Part shown: one piece after another, positions 7,053 through 17,477 of the stretch
Layout: each line of letters begins with the position of its first letter
Position numbering within the stretch: position 1 is the first letter of the stretch
Assembly: GCA_902362275.1 (NCBI GenBank)
Contig: CABIWB010000017.1
Coordinates: 1-25,333 of the forward strand
Length of the DNA stretch: 25,333 nt
DNA from: Coriobacteriaceae bacterium
Lineage (GTDB): Bacteria > Actinomycetota > Coriobacteriia > Coriobacteriales > Coriobacteriaceae
Direction: 5' to 3'
Notes under the pieces: model-generated
Database searches by the model: none
What the model was told of the DNA's origin: nothing
What the model saw: only the letters and a program-made list of their open reading frames with translations
Made by a program: the position numbers and the translations under genes

Positions 7053-7499
7053 ATGAGGCAGCGATTTACCTATGACTGCGTTCTCATAAAAGAAGACGAC
7101 GGTTACTGCGCCAGCTTCCCGCAGATTCCCGGCGCCTTTGCCGATGGCGATACGCGCGAAGAAGCGATTGCCCATGCTACCGAGGCACTGATGGCGTTTT
7201 TGGCCGACGACCTCAACAACGGTTTGACTCCGGCAGGGTACGAACGCTCGGCCGAGGTCGTGGCCCTTTCAGTCGAAATCGACCACGAGGACGCTCGGGA
7301 AGCGGCGTGCCGAACATTTAAAGACGCAGCGCTGGACCTCAAAGTCTCCGCTCCGCGGATTACCGCGCTGGTCAAAGCCGGCAAACTCGATGTTGAACTC
7401 GTCGACGGCCGTCGGATGATAACGATAGACAGTATCGAGCGTTACGCCGCCCAAGAACGTCACGCCGGAAGACCAAAGAAGTTCGTAGCCGTCCAATAA
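7053..7499 (+). CDS. hicB: HicB-family antitoxin with C-terminal DNA-binding domain
   Basis: A 148-residue protein. Residues 1-55 form the HicB partial RNase H-like fold (YDCVLIKEDDGYCASFPQIPG, DGDTREEAIAHATEAL), which binds and neutralises HicA. Residues 88-143 look like a helix-turn-helix of the MerR/excisionase type (FKDAALDLKVSAPRITALVKAGKLD, then IDSIERYAAQ) with a basic RPKK end, fitting autorepression at the palindrome upstream of hicA. The start ATG 7053 has GGAGG at 7044-7048. A longer in-frame start at 7008 would overlap hicA and lacks a ribosome site. Many HicB proteins instead carry ribbon-helix-helix or Xre-type ends, so the DNA-binding domain assignment is an inference from sequence pattern. 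Confidence 0.85.
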   Translation: MRQRFTYDCVLIKEDDGYCASFPQIPGAFADGDTREEAIAHATEALMAFLADDLNNGLTPAGYERSAEVVALSVEIDHEDAREAACRTFKDAALDLKVSAPRITALVKAGKLDVELVDGRRMITIDSIERYAAQERHAGRPKKFVAVQ

Positions 7500-7633
7500 T
7501 CCCCTCACTTTCACCGACTACTAGAGCCGCTCACCAAACCAACACGCGCTCTGGGCAAATAGATTGAACGTTTCGTGCGAGAATGCCCCACAGTAAACAA
7601 ACTTGCACCAGAGCGTAAGGGGCTGGCATACAC

Positions 7634-8377
7634 ATGCAGACGGTCTATCGGGTATACGAGGGAGCGCGCGAGCCGCATCGGCTTGCCGTCGAGCGTACGG
7701 CCGAGGTGCTCGGCTGTGGCGGTCTGGCCCTGATCCCGACCGAGACCGTCTATGGTGTCGCTGTGGCAGTTAACGCCTTTTCGGACGCCGTGCCTCAAGA
7801 TACAAGCGAATTCCCATCGTGGCCGCGAGATCTGCAGGCCACCGTCAACGGCGCCGCGGTCCCCGCGCTCGGTACCGGCTATCGTCGTATCTTTACCCTC
7901 AAGCAGCGCGAGCTCACCCAAACGGTTGCCTGGTTGGTCGATGATGCCGAGGTACTCGACCGCTATGGCGTGGATATCCCTAACGAGGCCCGCGTGCTCG
8001 CCCGACGATGCTGGCCGGGAGCCCTGACTATCGTGATTAAGGCAGCCCCCTGCGTGCCGACCTTTATGCGCGCCGCCGATGACACGGTGGCTCTTCGCGC
8101 GTCGGCCTCGCCTGTGGTGCAGGCGCTCATCCGCGCCTGCGGCAGTCCACTTGCCTGTACGAGCGCCAACACGCACGGCGCACCCTCGCCGGCAAGCTTT
8201 GCCGCCGTCGAGGGTCGCATCCTGGAGGGGGTCGATGTTGCCGTCGACGCCGGTGAGACCCCGTGTCGCGACGCCTCGACCATCGTGTCGTTTCAGCACG
8301 GCGGGCTCCAGATCCTGCGCCAAGGCGCACTTCCCGCATCAGAGATCGAACGGGTCCTGTCCGACCCGATGCAATAG
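7634..8377 (+). CDS. tsaC: Threonylcarbamoyl-AMP synthase (TsaC/Sua5/YrdC family)
   Basis: It makes threonylcarbamoyl-AMP from threonine, bicarbonate and ATP, the first step of t6A37 modification of ANN-decoding tRNAs. The 247-residue protein has the family blocks IPTETVYG (34-41), a basic substrate loop IFTLKQRE (86-93), ARRCWPGALTIVI (123-135), VALRASASP (152-160) and ACTSANTHGAPSP (174-186). It lacks the C-terminal Sua5 domain, so it is the short TsaC form. About 37 residues (46-82) are inserted between the PTETVYG block and the basic loop; typical members have only about ten there. A GTAAGGGG stretch about 12 bases upstream is the likely ribosome site. glpK begins 13 bases after the stop, so the two are probably co-transcribed. 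Confidence 0.85.
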   Translation: MQTVYRVYEGAREPHRLAVERTAEVLGCGGLALIPTETVYGVAVAVNAFSDAVPQDTSEFPSWPRDLQATVNGAAVPALGTGYRRIFTLKQRELTQTVAWLVDDAEVLDRYGVDIPNEARVLARRCWPGALTIVIKAAPCVPTFMRAADDTVALRASASPVVQALIRACGSPLACTSANTHGAPSPASFAAVEGRILEGVDVAVDAGETPCRDASTIVSFQHGGLQILRQGALPASEIERVLSDPMQ

Positions 8378-8390
8378 AAAGGTGTAAGCG

Positions 8391-9932
8391 ATGTCGTTGA
8401 ATCTGGGCAGCCTGGGCATGGAAGATGCCTCGTTTAACTTTGGCGGTTCCTACATCATGGCACTCGACTGCGGCACCACCTCGGTACTTGCGACCATCGT
8501 CGACGAGTACGGATGCATCGTCGCGCAGGCACGTCGCAGCGTCAAAACCAGCTTCCCGCGTCCCGGTTGGGTAGAGCAAGACCCCATGGCGGTGCTTGCC
8601 AGCCAGATCGCCGTCATGATGGAAGTCCAGTTTAAGAGCGGTATCCACTCCGACCGCATTGCCGCCATCGGCATCTCCAACCAGCGCGAGACCACGGTGG
8701 TCTGGGACCGCGTGAGCGGTCAGCCGATCTATAACGCCATCGTATGGCAGTGCCGCCGTACCGCGTCGGTAATTGAGGCGTTGGTTGAACAGGGTTGCGA
8801 GGAGTTGGTGCGCTCCCGCACGGGACTCACGCTCGACCCGTATTTCTCGGCCTCCAAGGTGCAGTGGATTCTCGACAACGTCGACGGCGCACGCGAGAGC
8901 GCGGCGGCGGGCGACCTCATGTTTGGCACCATCGACACCTGGCTCATCTACAACCTCACTGGCGGCCAGGTCTTTGCCACCGACTACACCAATGCCAGCC
9001 GCACGGCACTCTTTAATATCCATACGCTCGATTGGGACGACGACCTGCTGGCGCTCTTTGACGTTCCACGTTCCATGATGCCCGAGGTTCGCTGGAGCTC
9101 GGGCGACTACGGCCGCGTCGCGAGCGACATCATGACCAACATGCCGCCCATCATGGGCGTGGCGGGCGACCAGCAGGCGTCGCTGTTCGGCCACTGCTGT
9201 TTCCGTCCCGGCCAGACCAAAAACACCTATGGCACGGGTTGCTTTATGCTCATGAACACCGGCGACGAGATCGTCGAATCCAAGAATGGCTTGGTCTCCA
9301 CCATCGGTATCGCTGCGAACGGGAAGATCAGCTATGCACTCGAGGGCTCCATCTTTGCTGCCGGCTCCACCATGAACTGGCTTCGCAACAACATGGGCAT
9401 CATCTCGAGCGTGAGCGAGTCGGCACAACTCGCCGCTTCGATTAACGACAACGAGGGCTGCTACTTCGTTCCCGCCTTTGCGGGTTTGGGCGCTCCCTGG
9501 TGGGATCCGCATGCCCGCGGTATCGTGTGCGGTCTGACCGGCGCCTCGAGCCGTGCGACCATCGTGCGCGCCGCCTGCGAATCCATGGCATATCAGAGCT
9601 ACGACGTGCTGCGCGCCATGGAGCAGGACGTGGGGCTTTCGATCGAGCGCCTGTCTGTCGATGGCGGTGCCTCGCGCAACGAGTTCATCATGCAATTTCA
9701 GGCCGACCTGCTGGATATCCCCGTGCTGCAATGCGAGACGGTGGAGACCACGGCAATCGGTGCCGCGTACTTGGCGGGTCTTGCCGTCGGCTATTGGGAA
9801 GACCTGGAAGAGCTGGAGCAAAATGCCCAGATCGTTAGGACCTTCCTTCCCCACATGTCCGCCGAGCGCCGCGAGCAAAACCTTGCGGGCTGGCGTGATG
9901 CGGTCAAGCGCTCGCTCAGTACCGCACAGTAG
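8391..9932 (+). CDS. glpK: Glycerol kinase
   Basis: ATP-dependent phosphorylation of glycerol to sn-glycerol 3-phosphate; FGGY kinase family, 513 residues. Close similarity to the E. coli enzyme is visible throughout: NAIVWQCRRTA, TDYTNASRTALFNIHTLDWDD, KNTYGTGCFMLMNTG and GAPWWDPHARG. The glycerol-contacting residues are present: Arg-Glu in SNQRETTVVW, Tyr in LDPYFSASK and Asp-Gln in VAGDQQASLFG. The phosphate loop is unusual: ALDCGTTSVLATI in place of the common DQGTTSSRA, so the Arg that contacts the nucleotide phosphate is Leu. The N-terminus is about 20 residues longer than usual before YIMALD. AAAGGTG lies 6 bases before ATG 8391, but ATG 8418 or 8457 cannot be excluded. No glycerol facilitator or glpD is in the window. 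Confidence 0.93.
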   Translation: MSLNLGSLGMEDASFNFGGSYIMALDCGTTSVLATIVDEYGCIVAQARRSVKTSFPRPGWVEQDPMAVLASQIAVMMEVQFKSGIHSDRIAAIGISNQRETTVVWDRVSGQPIYNAIVWQCRRTASVIEALVEQGCEELVRSRTGLTLDPYFSASKVQWILDNVDGARESAAAGDLMFGTIDTWLIYNLTGGQVFATDYTNASRTALFNIHTLDWDDDLLALFDVPRSMMPEVRWSSGDYGRVASDIMTNMPPIMGVAGDQQASLFGHCCFRPGQTKNTYGTGCFMLMNTGDEIVESKNGLVSTIGIAANGKISYALEGSIFAAGSTMNWLRNNMGIISSVSESAQLAASINDNEGCYFVPAFAGLGAPWWDPHARGIVCGLTGASSRATIVRAACESMAYQSYDVLRAMEQDVGLSIERLSVDGGASRNEFIMQFQADLLDIPVLQCETVETTAIGAAYLAGLAVGYWEDLEELEQNAQIVRTFLPHMSAERREQNLAGWRDAVKRSLSTAQ

Positions 9933-10005
9933 GGCCGCGATGGGCTGCTCGATACAACAAACCGCTAAACTAATGCATGGCGTGCGGTGGCGACATTGCT
10001 GCGCG

Positions 10006-10044
10006 CCTTGTCAGCAAGGCCGTTTTGCGGCCGCAACGAAAGGG
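10006..10044 (+). promoter_or_regulatory. Short inverted repeats and ribosome site before upp
   Basis: CCTTG (10006-10010) can pair with CAAGG (10015-10019), and GGCCG (10018-10022) with CGGCC (10028-10032). The two hairpins share bases and are mutually exclusive. GAAAGGGG (10037-10044) is the ribosome site for upp. No known regulator motif is recognised. Confidence 0.25.
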
Positions 10045-10055
10045 GCAATCAACCC

Positions 10056-10703
10056 ATGACCGTCACCTACGATGCGTCCCGTGTGACGCTTGTCGATCAC
10101 CCGCTCGTTCAGCACAAGCTGTCGATCCTGCGCGACAAAAATACCGGCACCAACCAGTTCCGCCAGCTCGTGCGCGAACTCGCGCTTTTTGACGGCTACG
10201 AGGCCATGCGCGACCTGCCTATGGAAGACGTCGAGGTCGAGACCCCCATCACTACCGCCACGTTCAAACAGCTCGCCGGCAAGAAACTCGCCATCGTGCC
10301 CATCCTGCGTGCGGGCCTTGGCATGGTCGACGGTATCCTCGACCTGGTGCCCTCCGCTCGCGTGGGCCACATCGGCATGGAGCGCGACGAGGTTACCCAC
10401 GAGCCGCATGAGTACTACTGCAAGATGCCCAAGGATATCGACCAGCGCATCTGCTTGGTTGTCGACCCCATGCTCGCCACGGGCGGTTCGGCCGAAATGG
10501 CCATCAGCTACCTGCGCGAGCGCGGTGTCAAGGACATCCGCATGCTGTGCATCGTCGCGGCCCCCGAGGGCCTCAAGTCGCTGACTGAGAAGGATTCTGA
10601 TGTGCATATCTATACCTGCGCCATCGACGACCATCTCAACGAGGCTGCCTACATCGTTCCCGGCCTGGGCGACGCCGGCGACCGCATCTACGGCACGCTC
10701 TAG
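10056..10703 (+). CDS. upp: Uracil phosphoribosyltransferase
   Basis: It salvages uracil with PRPP to UMP. The 215-residue protein has the normal UPRT length and motifs: the N-terminal [28 protein letters not shown] (83-93), the PRPP loop [12 protein letters not shown] (135-146) and the UPRT-specific C-terminal [13 protein letters not shown]. The start ATG 10056 follows GAAAGGGG at a good distance. An upstream in-frame ATG at 9987 would add 23 residues that do not resemble UPRT. It stands alone, 123 bases after glpK and in front of the atp operon. No uracil permease or PyrR is in the window. Confidence 0.95.
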   Translation: MTVTYDASRVTLVDHPLVQHKLSILRDKNTGTNQFRQLVRELALFDGYEAMRDLPMEDVEVETPITTATFKQLAGKKLAIVPILRAGLGMVDGILDLVPSARVGHIGMERDEVTHEPHEYYCKMPKDIDQRICLVVDPMLATGGSAEMAISYLRERGVKDIRMLCIVAAPEGLKSLTEKDSDVHIYTCAIDDHLNEAAYIVPGLGDAGDRIYGTL

Positions 10704-10895
10704 TCGCTGGGCTAAGACGGCCGCGGCTGCAAATACGAAGAAACGGTGCGCGCGGACGAACAAAAGGCGACCGCGCGCACTCCTGTTAACGGACGTTTTG
10801 CCCTGCAGGGTTCGAGAAAAACGTATTACCGTACCTGCGGCATAAAGAAGGTCTTAAGAAAACGAACAGGTGCGTATTAACCGATGCTTTTTCGG
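10704..10895. other. Intergenic region between upp and atp with nested inverted repeats
   Basis: A perfect 10-bp inverted repeat GTGCGCGCGG (10746-10755) with CCGCGCGCAC (10771-10780) lacks a following T run. Next comes ACGTTTT (10793-10799) with AAAACGT (10818-10824), enclosing the palindrome CCCTGCAGGG (10801-10810). CGTATTACCG (10822-10831) is echoed by CGTATTAACCG (10873-10883). No ORF is supported. The first hairpin may end upp transcription in a factor-dependent way. Confidence 0.45.
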
Positions 10896-10923
10896 TTGTA
10901 CGTTAGCGATTGGCTCGTACAAT
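10896..10923 (+). promoter_or_regulatory. Candidate atp operon promoter
   Basis: The -10 box TACAAT (10918-10923) has a weak -35 TTGTAC (10896-10901) at a 16-base spacing. Transcription would start near 10930, which leaves a leader of about 55 bases before the GTG start of the first gene. Confidence 0.5.
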
Positions 10924-10984
10924 AGTCACCAATGTTTGGCGGGAACTGTTCTGTGAGGCGTTAAAAAGGAAAGTGAGGACGCCA

Positions 10985-11296
10985 GTGTTTCAGATAGCCG
11001 ATCTGCTCGCTATCGTTGCAGGCGCCATCGCGGGCGCAATTGCCTTCCTTCCCTTTGTCTTTACACTCAAGCCGGTTCTTGACGGTAAACAGAATGCGGA
11101 CATGCTCAAGGGTATGGTGAGTCTGGCGGTCTCGGCAATCGCCCTGCTCGTCTTTACCTTGGTTGTGTTTGTGTTGTTCGGAGAGGCATTTCGCATGTTC
11201 CTCCTGGGCGAGGCGATCGGCTTCGTGGCCTTTATGGCCGCCTGCGCGGTTCGCGTCGCCAAGGCGCTGCGAGATCCTCATGAGGTCGAAAGGTAA
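10985..11296 (+). CDS. atpI: ATP synthase subunit I-like membrane protein
   Basis: A 103-residue hydrophobic protein at the position where atpI stands in most atp operons. AtpI helps assemble the c-ring or insert Fo subunits. Three transmembrane segments are visible (about residues 7-30, 44-66 and 72-90), with a charged tail RDPHEVER. The start is taken as GTG 10985 with GAGG at 10975-10978. The longer frame from 10910 would begin upstream of the inferred transcription start, and its extra residues look non-coding. AtpI sequences are poorly conserved, so the call rests mainly on location, size and topology. atpB starts 3 bases after its stop. Confidence 0.65.
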   Translation: MFQIADLLAIVAGAIAGAIAFLPFVFTLKPVLDGKQNADMLKGMVSLAVSAIALLVFTLVVFVLFGEAFRMFLLGEAIGFVAFMAACAVRVAKALRDPHEVER

Positions 11297-11299
11297 GTC

Positions 11300-12103
11300 G
11301 TGGAAATTTTTGAAAAGCTGCCTGATGAGATTAATCATCTGGTCAGCGAGTTCAGCTCCACCCCTGTCGTGGGCGATCTGAGCTGCGGCATCACGCAGTA
11401 CTCGTTTTGGCTGATCGTCTCCACGATCGTGCTCCTGATCGTCCTGGCCGTGTTCAAGAAGAAACAGACCCTGGTTCCCAAGGGCTTCTTCGTCAACGGT
11501 TTCGAGTACATCATCGAGTACGTCGAGAACGATATCGGCAAGGGTGTCGTGGGTGAGAACTGGAAGAAGCACTTCCCGTTCCTGTGCTCGCTTTTCCTGT
11601 TCATCCTGATCAATAACATGATCGGCCTGATCCCGGGAATGAAGCCCGGCACCGGCGCAATCGGCTCCACCGCCGCACTCGCCATTTTCGCCTTCGTGTA
11701 CTTCATCTACTACGGATGCAAGGCTCACGGCGTGATCGGCTACATCAAGAGTCTCGCCCCGCAGGGCGTGAGCTTCCCGATGAACGTGCTTGTGTGGGTC
11801 GTCGAGCTTTTCTCGACCTTCCTGCGCCTCATCACGCTTGCCGTCCGTCTGTTCTGCAACATGTTCGCAGGACACGTGGTCATGGGCTCGTTCGCCATCA
11901 TGGCGAGCATGTTCATGCAGCCGCTGCTTCAGCAGGCTTCCGCGGCCCACGCCGCCGGCGCCCTGCCTTCGCTGGCCTGGCTTGCCATCCTCATCCTGAT
12001 CTATGCAATCGAGCTTGTGGTCGGCGCCATCCAGGCTTACGTCTTCACGGTCCTTACCGCCGTGTATGTCTCCGAGGCAGAGGAGGTCGCGGAGGAGGAG
12101 TAG
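11300..12103 (+). CDS. atpB: ATP synthase Fo subunit a
   Basis: Membrane stator subunit that forms the proton half-channels against the c-ring. It has 267 residues with several transmembrane helices. The essential Arg is at residue 183 in LITLAVRLFCNMFAGH, matching the conserved LxLRLFxNMxAG helix. NNMIGLIPG (105-113) is another family block. The start is GTG 11300 with AAAGGT 6 bases upstream, overlapping the end of atpI, so translation is probably coupled. The C-terminus is acidic (SEAEEVAEEE). Confidence 0.95.
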   Translation: MEIFEKLPDEINHLVSEFSSTPVVGDLSCGITQYSFWLIVSTIVLLIVLAVFKKKQTLVPKGFFVNGFEYIIEYVENDIGKGVVGENWKKHFPFLCSLFLFILINNMIGLIPGMKPGTGAIGSTAALAIFAFVYFIYYGCKAHGVIGYIKSLAPQGVSFPMNVLVWVVELFSTFLRLITLAVRLFCNMFAGHVVMGSFAIMASMFMQPLLQQASAAHAAGALPSLAWLAILILIYAIELVVGAIQAYVFTVLTAVYVSEAEEVAEEE

Positions 12104-12229
12104 TCTTCCGTTCGCGCCTTTAAAGGTAAGGCAATTCGTTAAACCGCCGGTGCCCGTACCCATGGAGCCCGGCAGTTATAAAAAGGTTATCCTGCGTGAA
12201 AAAAAGACACGCACGACAAAGGAGGAATC
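12104..12229 (+). other. 126-base gap inside the atp operon with strong atpE ribosome site
   Basis: This is the only long spacer in the operon. It contains the palindrome CCTTTAAAGG (12117-12126), an A-rich run (12188-12205) and a near-perfect Shine-Dalgarno AAAGGAGG (12218-12225), 4 bases before the atpE GTG. Enhanced initiation here fits the high copy number of c subunits per complex. Confidence 0.5.
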
Positions 12230-12424
12230 GTGGGAGTTATCGGTTACGGTCTCGGTGTTATCGGCGCTGGTCTTGCTATCGGCCTGTCTGCTCTGGGTGC
12301 TACGGGTGCTATGGCCCGTCAGCCTGAGGTCCAGGGCCGCGTGTTCACCGTCTTCATCATGGGCTCCGCCTTCGGCGAGGCTCTGGCTCTGATCGGCTTC
12401 GTTGTCGCGCTGATCGTTAAATAG
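12230..12424 (+). CDS. atpE: ATP synthase Fo subunit c
   Basis: The proteolipid of the rotating c-ring; a hairpin of two transmembrane helices. The 64 residues show the Gly-rich first helix (GLGVIGAGLAIGLSALG), the polar loop ARQPEVQGR (29-37) and a second helix with the ion-carrying carboxylate Glu50 (GSAFGEALALIGF). The residue after Glu is Ala, and helix 1 has no Gln at the ion site, so the usual sodium ligands are absent and proton coupling is expected. It is shorter than typical c subunits (70-80 residues) because the N-terminal periplasmic stretch is nearly absent. GTG 12230 is fixed by AAAGGAGG directly upstream. Confidence 0.95.
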   Translation: MGVIGYGLGVIGAGLAIGLSALGATGAMARQPEVQGRVFTVFIMGSAFGEALALIGFVVALIVK

Positions 12425-12439
12425 CACGGAGCGTCAAGT

Positions 12440-13042
12440 ATGAATCTTTCATCCCAGAAGAGCGCGATCGCACTCTCCGCGTCCGCGGCCGCGCTGCTCA
12501 TGCCGGTTTCCGCGTTCGCTGAGGACGGCGCTGCCGGTGCGGACATCCTCATCCCTAAGATGGCGGAGTTCATCCCGGCGCTTATCGCCTTCCTGATTAT
12601 CTGGATCGTGCTGGCCAAGGTTGCCCTGCCGGGCATCATGAAAACCATGGAGGAGCGCGGCAAGAAGATCGAGGAGAGCCTCGACGAGGCTGAGAAGACC
12701 AAGCAGGAGGCTATCGCCAAGCGCGCTGAGTCCGACTCGATCGTCACCGACGCCCGTCGTCAGGCTGCCGACATCGTTCTCGAGGCCCGTAAGGACGCCG
12801 AGTCCGAGCGCGCCCGTATCATCGAGGCTGCTCACAAGGAGGCCGAGGAGATTATCGCCAAGGCCCATACGACCGTCGAGGACGAGCGCAAGTCCATCTA
12901 CGCTGGTGCCGCGAGCTCCATCGCCGACCTGTCCGTTGCCGTCGCCACCAAGATCGTGGGCGAGGCACTCGAGGACGAGACCGAGCAGAAGAAGCTCATC
13001 GAGCGCTACATCCAGGAAGCAGGTAGCCTGAATGCCGACTAG
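12440..13042 (+). CDS. atpF: ATP synthase Fo subunit b
   Basis: Peripheral stalk subunit that links subunit a to the F1 head. It has 200 residues. The membrane helix is at 43-62 (EFIPALIAFLIIWIVLAKVA) and is followed by a long charged coiled coil (KTMEERGKKIEESLDEAEKTK to about 160). Before the helix there is an extra N-terminus that looks like a Sec signal peptide: a Lys at residue 7, the hydrophobic run AIALSASAAALLMPV and the cleavage-like SAFAED (24-29). It may be removed, leaving a normal b subunit. ATG 12440 has GGAG 8 bases upstream. The 3' end overlaps atpH by 11 bases. Confidence 0.94.
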   Translation: MNLSSQKSAIALSASAAALLMPVSAFAEDGAAGADILIPKMAEFIPALIAFLIIWIVLAKVALPGIMKTMEERGKKIEESLDEAEKTKQEAIAKRAESDSIVTDARRQAADIVLEARKDAESERARIIEAAHKEAEEIIAKAHTTVEDERKSIYAGAASSIADLSVAVATKIVGEALEDETEQKKLIERYIQEAGSLNAD

Positions 13043-13508
13043 CCGCTATCAGGACAAGGTACTCGAGACCTACGCGCGCTCCCTTCTGGAAGCCGCTAAG
13101 GCCGAGAACCATGTGTTCGAGGACCTCGAGATGATCGAGCGCCTGGCTTCTGCCAGCCCCGAGATCATCGCCGTGCTCGACACCATGTCCAAGCGCGACC
13201 AGCTCGACCTTCTTCCCAAGGTGGCAGCTGCCTTTAAGTATGTTGCCGAGGAAGACGAGGATGTAGTGGGCGTGACCGTCACCACGGCGATCCCGCTCGA
13301 CGACGAGCTGCGTCAAACCATCACTAAGAAATGCGAGCAGGACTTCGGCCGCAAGGTATTCCTTATCGAGCAAGTCGATCCGTCTATCGTGGGCGGCTTG
13401 GTGCTCGAGGCACGCGGCGAGCGTCGTGACATTTCCGTCAAGACGCAGCTGCGCGTCGCGCAGGAGACCCTCGTAAACTCTGCTAATTCGTACGGAGGTG
13501 AAGCCTAA
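13032..13508 (+). CDS. atpH: ATP synthase F1 subunit delta
   Basis: It joins the peripheral stalk to the top of the alpha3beta3 head. The 158-residue protein (slightly short for the family, usually about 175-180) opens with the delta pattern [12 protein letters not shown]. It ends with the conserved C-terminal block [26 protein letters not shown]. The ATG lies within the end of atpF and the TAA shares its last A with the atpA ATG, so all three are likely translationally coupled. Confidence 0.94.
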   Translation: MPTSRYQDKVLETYARSLLEAAKAENHVFEDLEMIERLASASPEIIAVLDTMSKRDQLDLLPKVAAAFKYVAEEDEDVVGVTVTTAIPLDDELRQTITKKCEQDFGRKVFLIEQVDPSIVGGLVLEARGERRDISVKTQLRVAQETLVNSANSYGGEA

Positions 13509-15106
13509 TGTCCGAAACCCTCAATGCCCAGGATATCGCCAAGAAACTGCAGGAGCAGCTCACGAGCCTCTCCGCGACGGTCGATACGCATGAGGTTTCA
13601 ACGGTCGATGAGGTAGGCGACGGCATCGCGCGCGTCTCTGGCCTCAAGAGCGCCATGGCAGGCGAGCTTCTGGAGTTCAAGAGCTCCGATACCGGTGAGA
13701 CCGTCTTCGGCCTTGCCCAGAACCTTGACCGTGACGAGGTCGGCGCCGTTCTGTTCGGTGCCGTCGACTCCATCAAGGAAGGCGACGAGTGCCGCACCAC
13801 TGGCCGCATTATGGATATTCCCGTGAGCCGTGCCATGCTCGGCCGTGTCGTCAATCCGCTTGGCCAGCCTATCGACGGCCTGGGTGACATTGTCGCCACG
13901 CACCGTCGTCCTATCGAGTTCAAGGCCCCCGGTGTCATCGACCGTACCCCGGTGTGCGAGCCGGTTCAGACTGGCCTGTTGGCCATCGACTCCATGGTGC
14001 CTATCGGCCGTGGTCAGCGTGAGCTCATCATCGGCGACCGTAAGACCGGTAAGACCGCCATCGCCATCGACGCTATCCTCAACCAGCGCGGCAAGGGCAT
14101 GGTCTGCATTTATGTCGCCATCGGCCAGAAGGCCTCCACGGTTGCCAACATCCGCGAGACCCTCGCTCAGCACGGTGCGCTCGACTACACCATCATCGTT
14201 TCGGCAACCGCTGCCGATTCCGCTCCTATGCAGTACATCGCGCCTATGGCCGGTGCCGCTATCGGCGAGTTCTTCATGTACAACGGCGAGGACGGCAAGC
14301 CCGCCAGCGAGACCAACCCCGGCGGCCACGTGCTCGTCATTTACGACGACCTGTCCAAGCAGGCTGTGGCCTACCGTCAGATGTCGCTGACGCTGCATCG
14401 TCCGCCCGGACGCGAGGCCTATCCTGGCGACATCTTCTACCTGCACTCTCGTCTGCTCGAGCGTGCCGTCAAGATGTCCAAGAAGAACGGTTACGGCTCC
14501 ATGACGGCTCTGCCGATCATCGAGACCCAGGACGGCGACGTCTCGGCCTACATTCCGACCAACGTTATTTCCATTACCGACGGTCAGATCTACCTGCAGT
14601 CCGAGCTCTTCTTCCAGGGCCAGCGCCCGGCAGTCGACGTGGGCATCTCCGTGTCCCGCGTCGGTGGTGATGCGCAGACCAAGGCCATGAAGCAGGTCGC
14701 CGGCAACCTCCGCCTGGACCTCGCTTCGTACCAGGAGCTCGCCGGCTTTACGCAGTTCGGCTCCGACCTTGACGAGGCCACGCAAAAGCAGCTTACCCAC
14801 GGCGCTCGCATGACCGAGCTCCTTAAGCAGCCGCGCTATAAGCCGTTTGAGGTTTCCGAGCAGATCGTTACGCTGTTTGCCGGCAACGAGGGCTTCCTGG
14901 ACGACCTAGAGATCGCCGACGTGCTGCCGTTCCGTGCCGAGCTCGTCGAGTACATGGACAATGGCTTTGGCTCGCTGCTCGACAAGGTTCGCGCCAAGAA
15001 GATCGACGATGACACCAAGGCTGAGCTCCTTCGCGTCATCGGTGACTTTAAGCAGCAGTTCATGGCCAAGCACCATGCCGATACGACTGGATCAGAGGAG
15101 AACTAA
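13508..15106 (+). CDS. atpA: ATP synthase F1 subunit alpha
   Basis: Non-catalytic nucleotide-binding subunit of the F1 hexamer, 532 residues. Walker A is GDRKTGKT (176-183). The block [19 protein letters not shown] and the arginine-finger region are conserved, and the N-terminal beta barrel ([22 protein letters not shown]) is present. GGAGGTG just upstream of ATG 13508 is the ribosome site. atpG starts 5 bases after its stop. Confidence 0.98.
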   Translation: MSETLNAQDIAKKLQEQLTSLSATVDTHEVSTVDEVGDGIARVSGLKSAMAGELLEFKSSDTGETVFGLAQNLDRDEVGAVLFGAVDSIKEGDECRTTGRIMDIPVSRAMLGRVVNPLGQPIDGLGDIVATHRRPIEFKAPGVIDRTPVCEPVQTGLLAIDSMVPIGRGQRELIIGDRKTGKTAIAIDAILNQRGKGMVCIYVAIGQKASTVANIRETLAQHGALDYTIIVSATAADSAPMQYIAPMAGAAIGEFFMYNGEDGKPASETNPGGHVLVIYDDLSKQAVAYRQMSLTLHRPPGREAYPGDIFYLHSRLLERAVKMSKKNGYGSMTALPIIETQDGDVSAYIPTNVISITDGQIYLQSELFFQGQRPAVDVGISVSRVGGDAQTKAMKQVAGNLRLDLASYQELAGFTQFGSDLDEATQKQLTHGARMTELLKQPRYKPFEVSEQIVTLFAGNEGFLDDLEIADVLPFRAELVEYMDNGFGSLLDKVRAKKIDDDTKAELLRVIGDFKQQFMAKHHADTTGSEEN

Positions 15107-15111
15107 GCCCT

Positions 15112-17474
<2,363 letters not shown>

Positions 17475-17477
17475 GTT

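Noticed and set aside
8127..9878. Minus-strand open frame of 583 codons across tsaC and glpK
   Set aside because: Antisense shadow of two well-supported genes; no recognisable domain.
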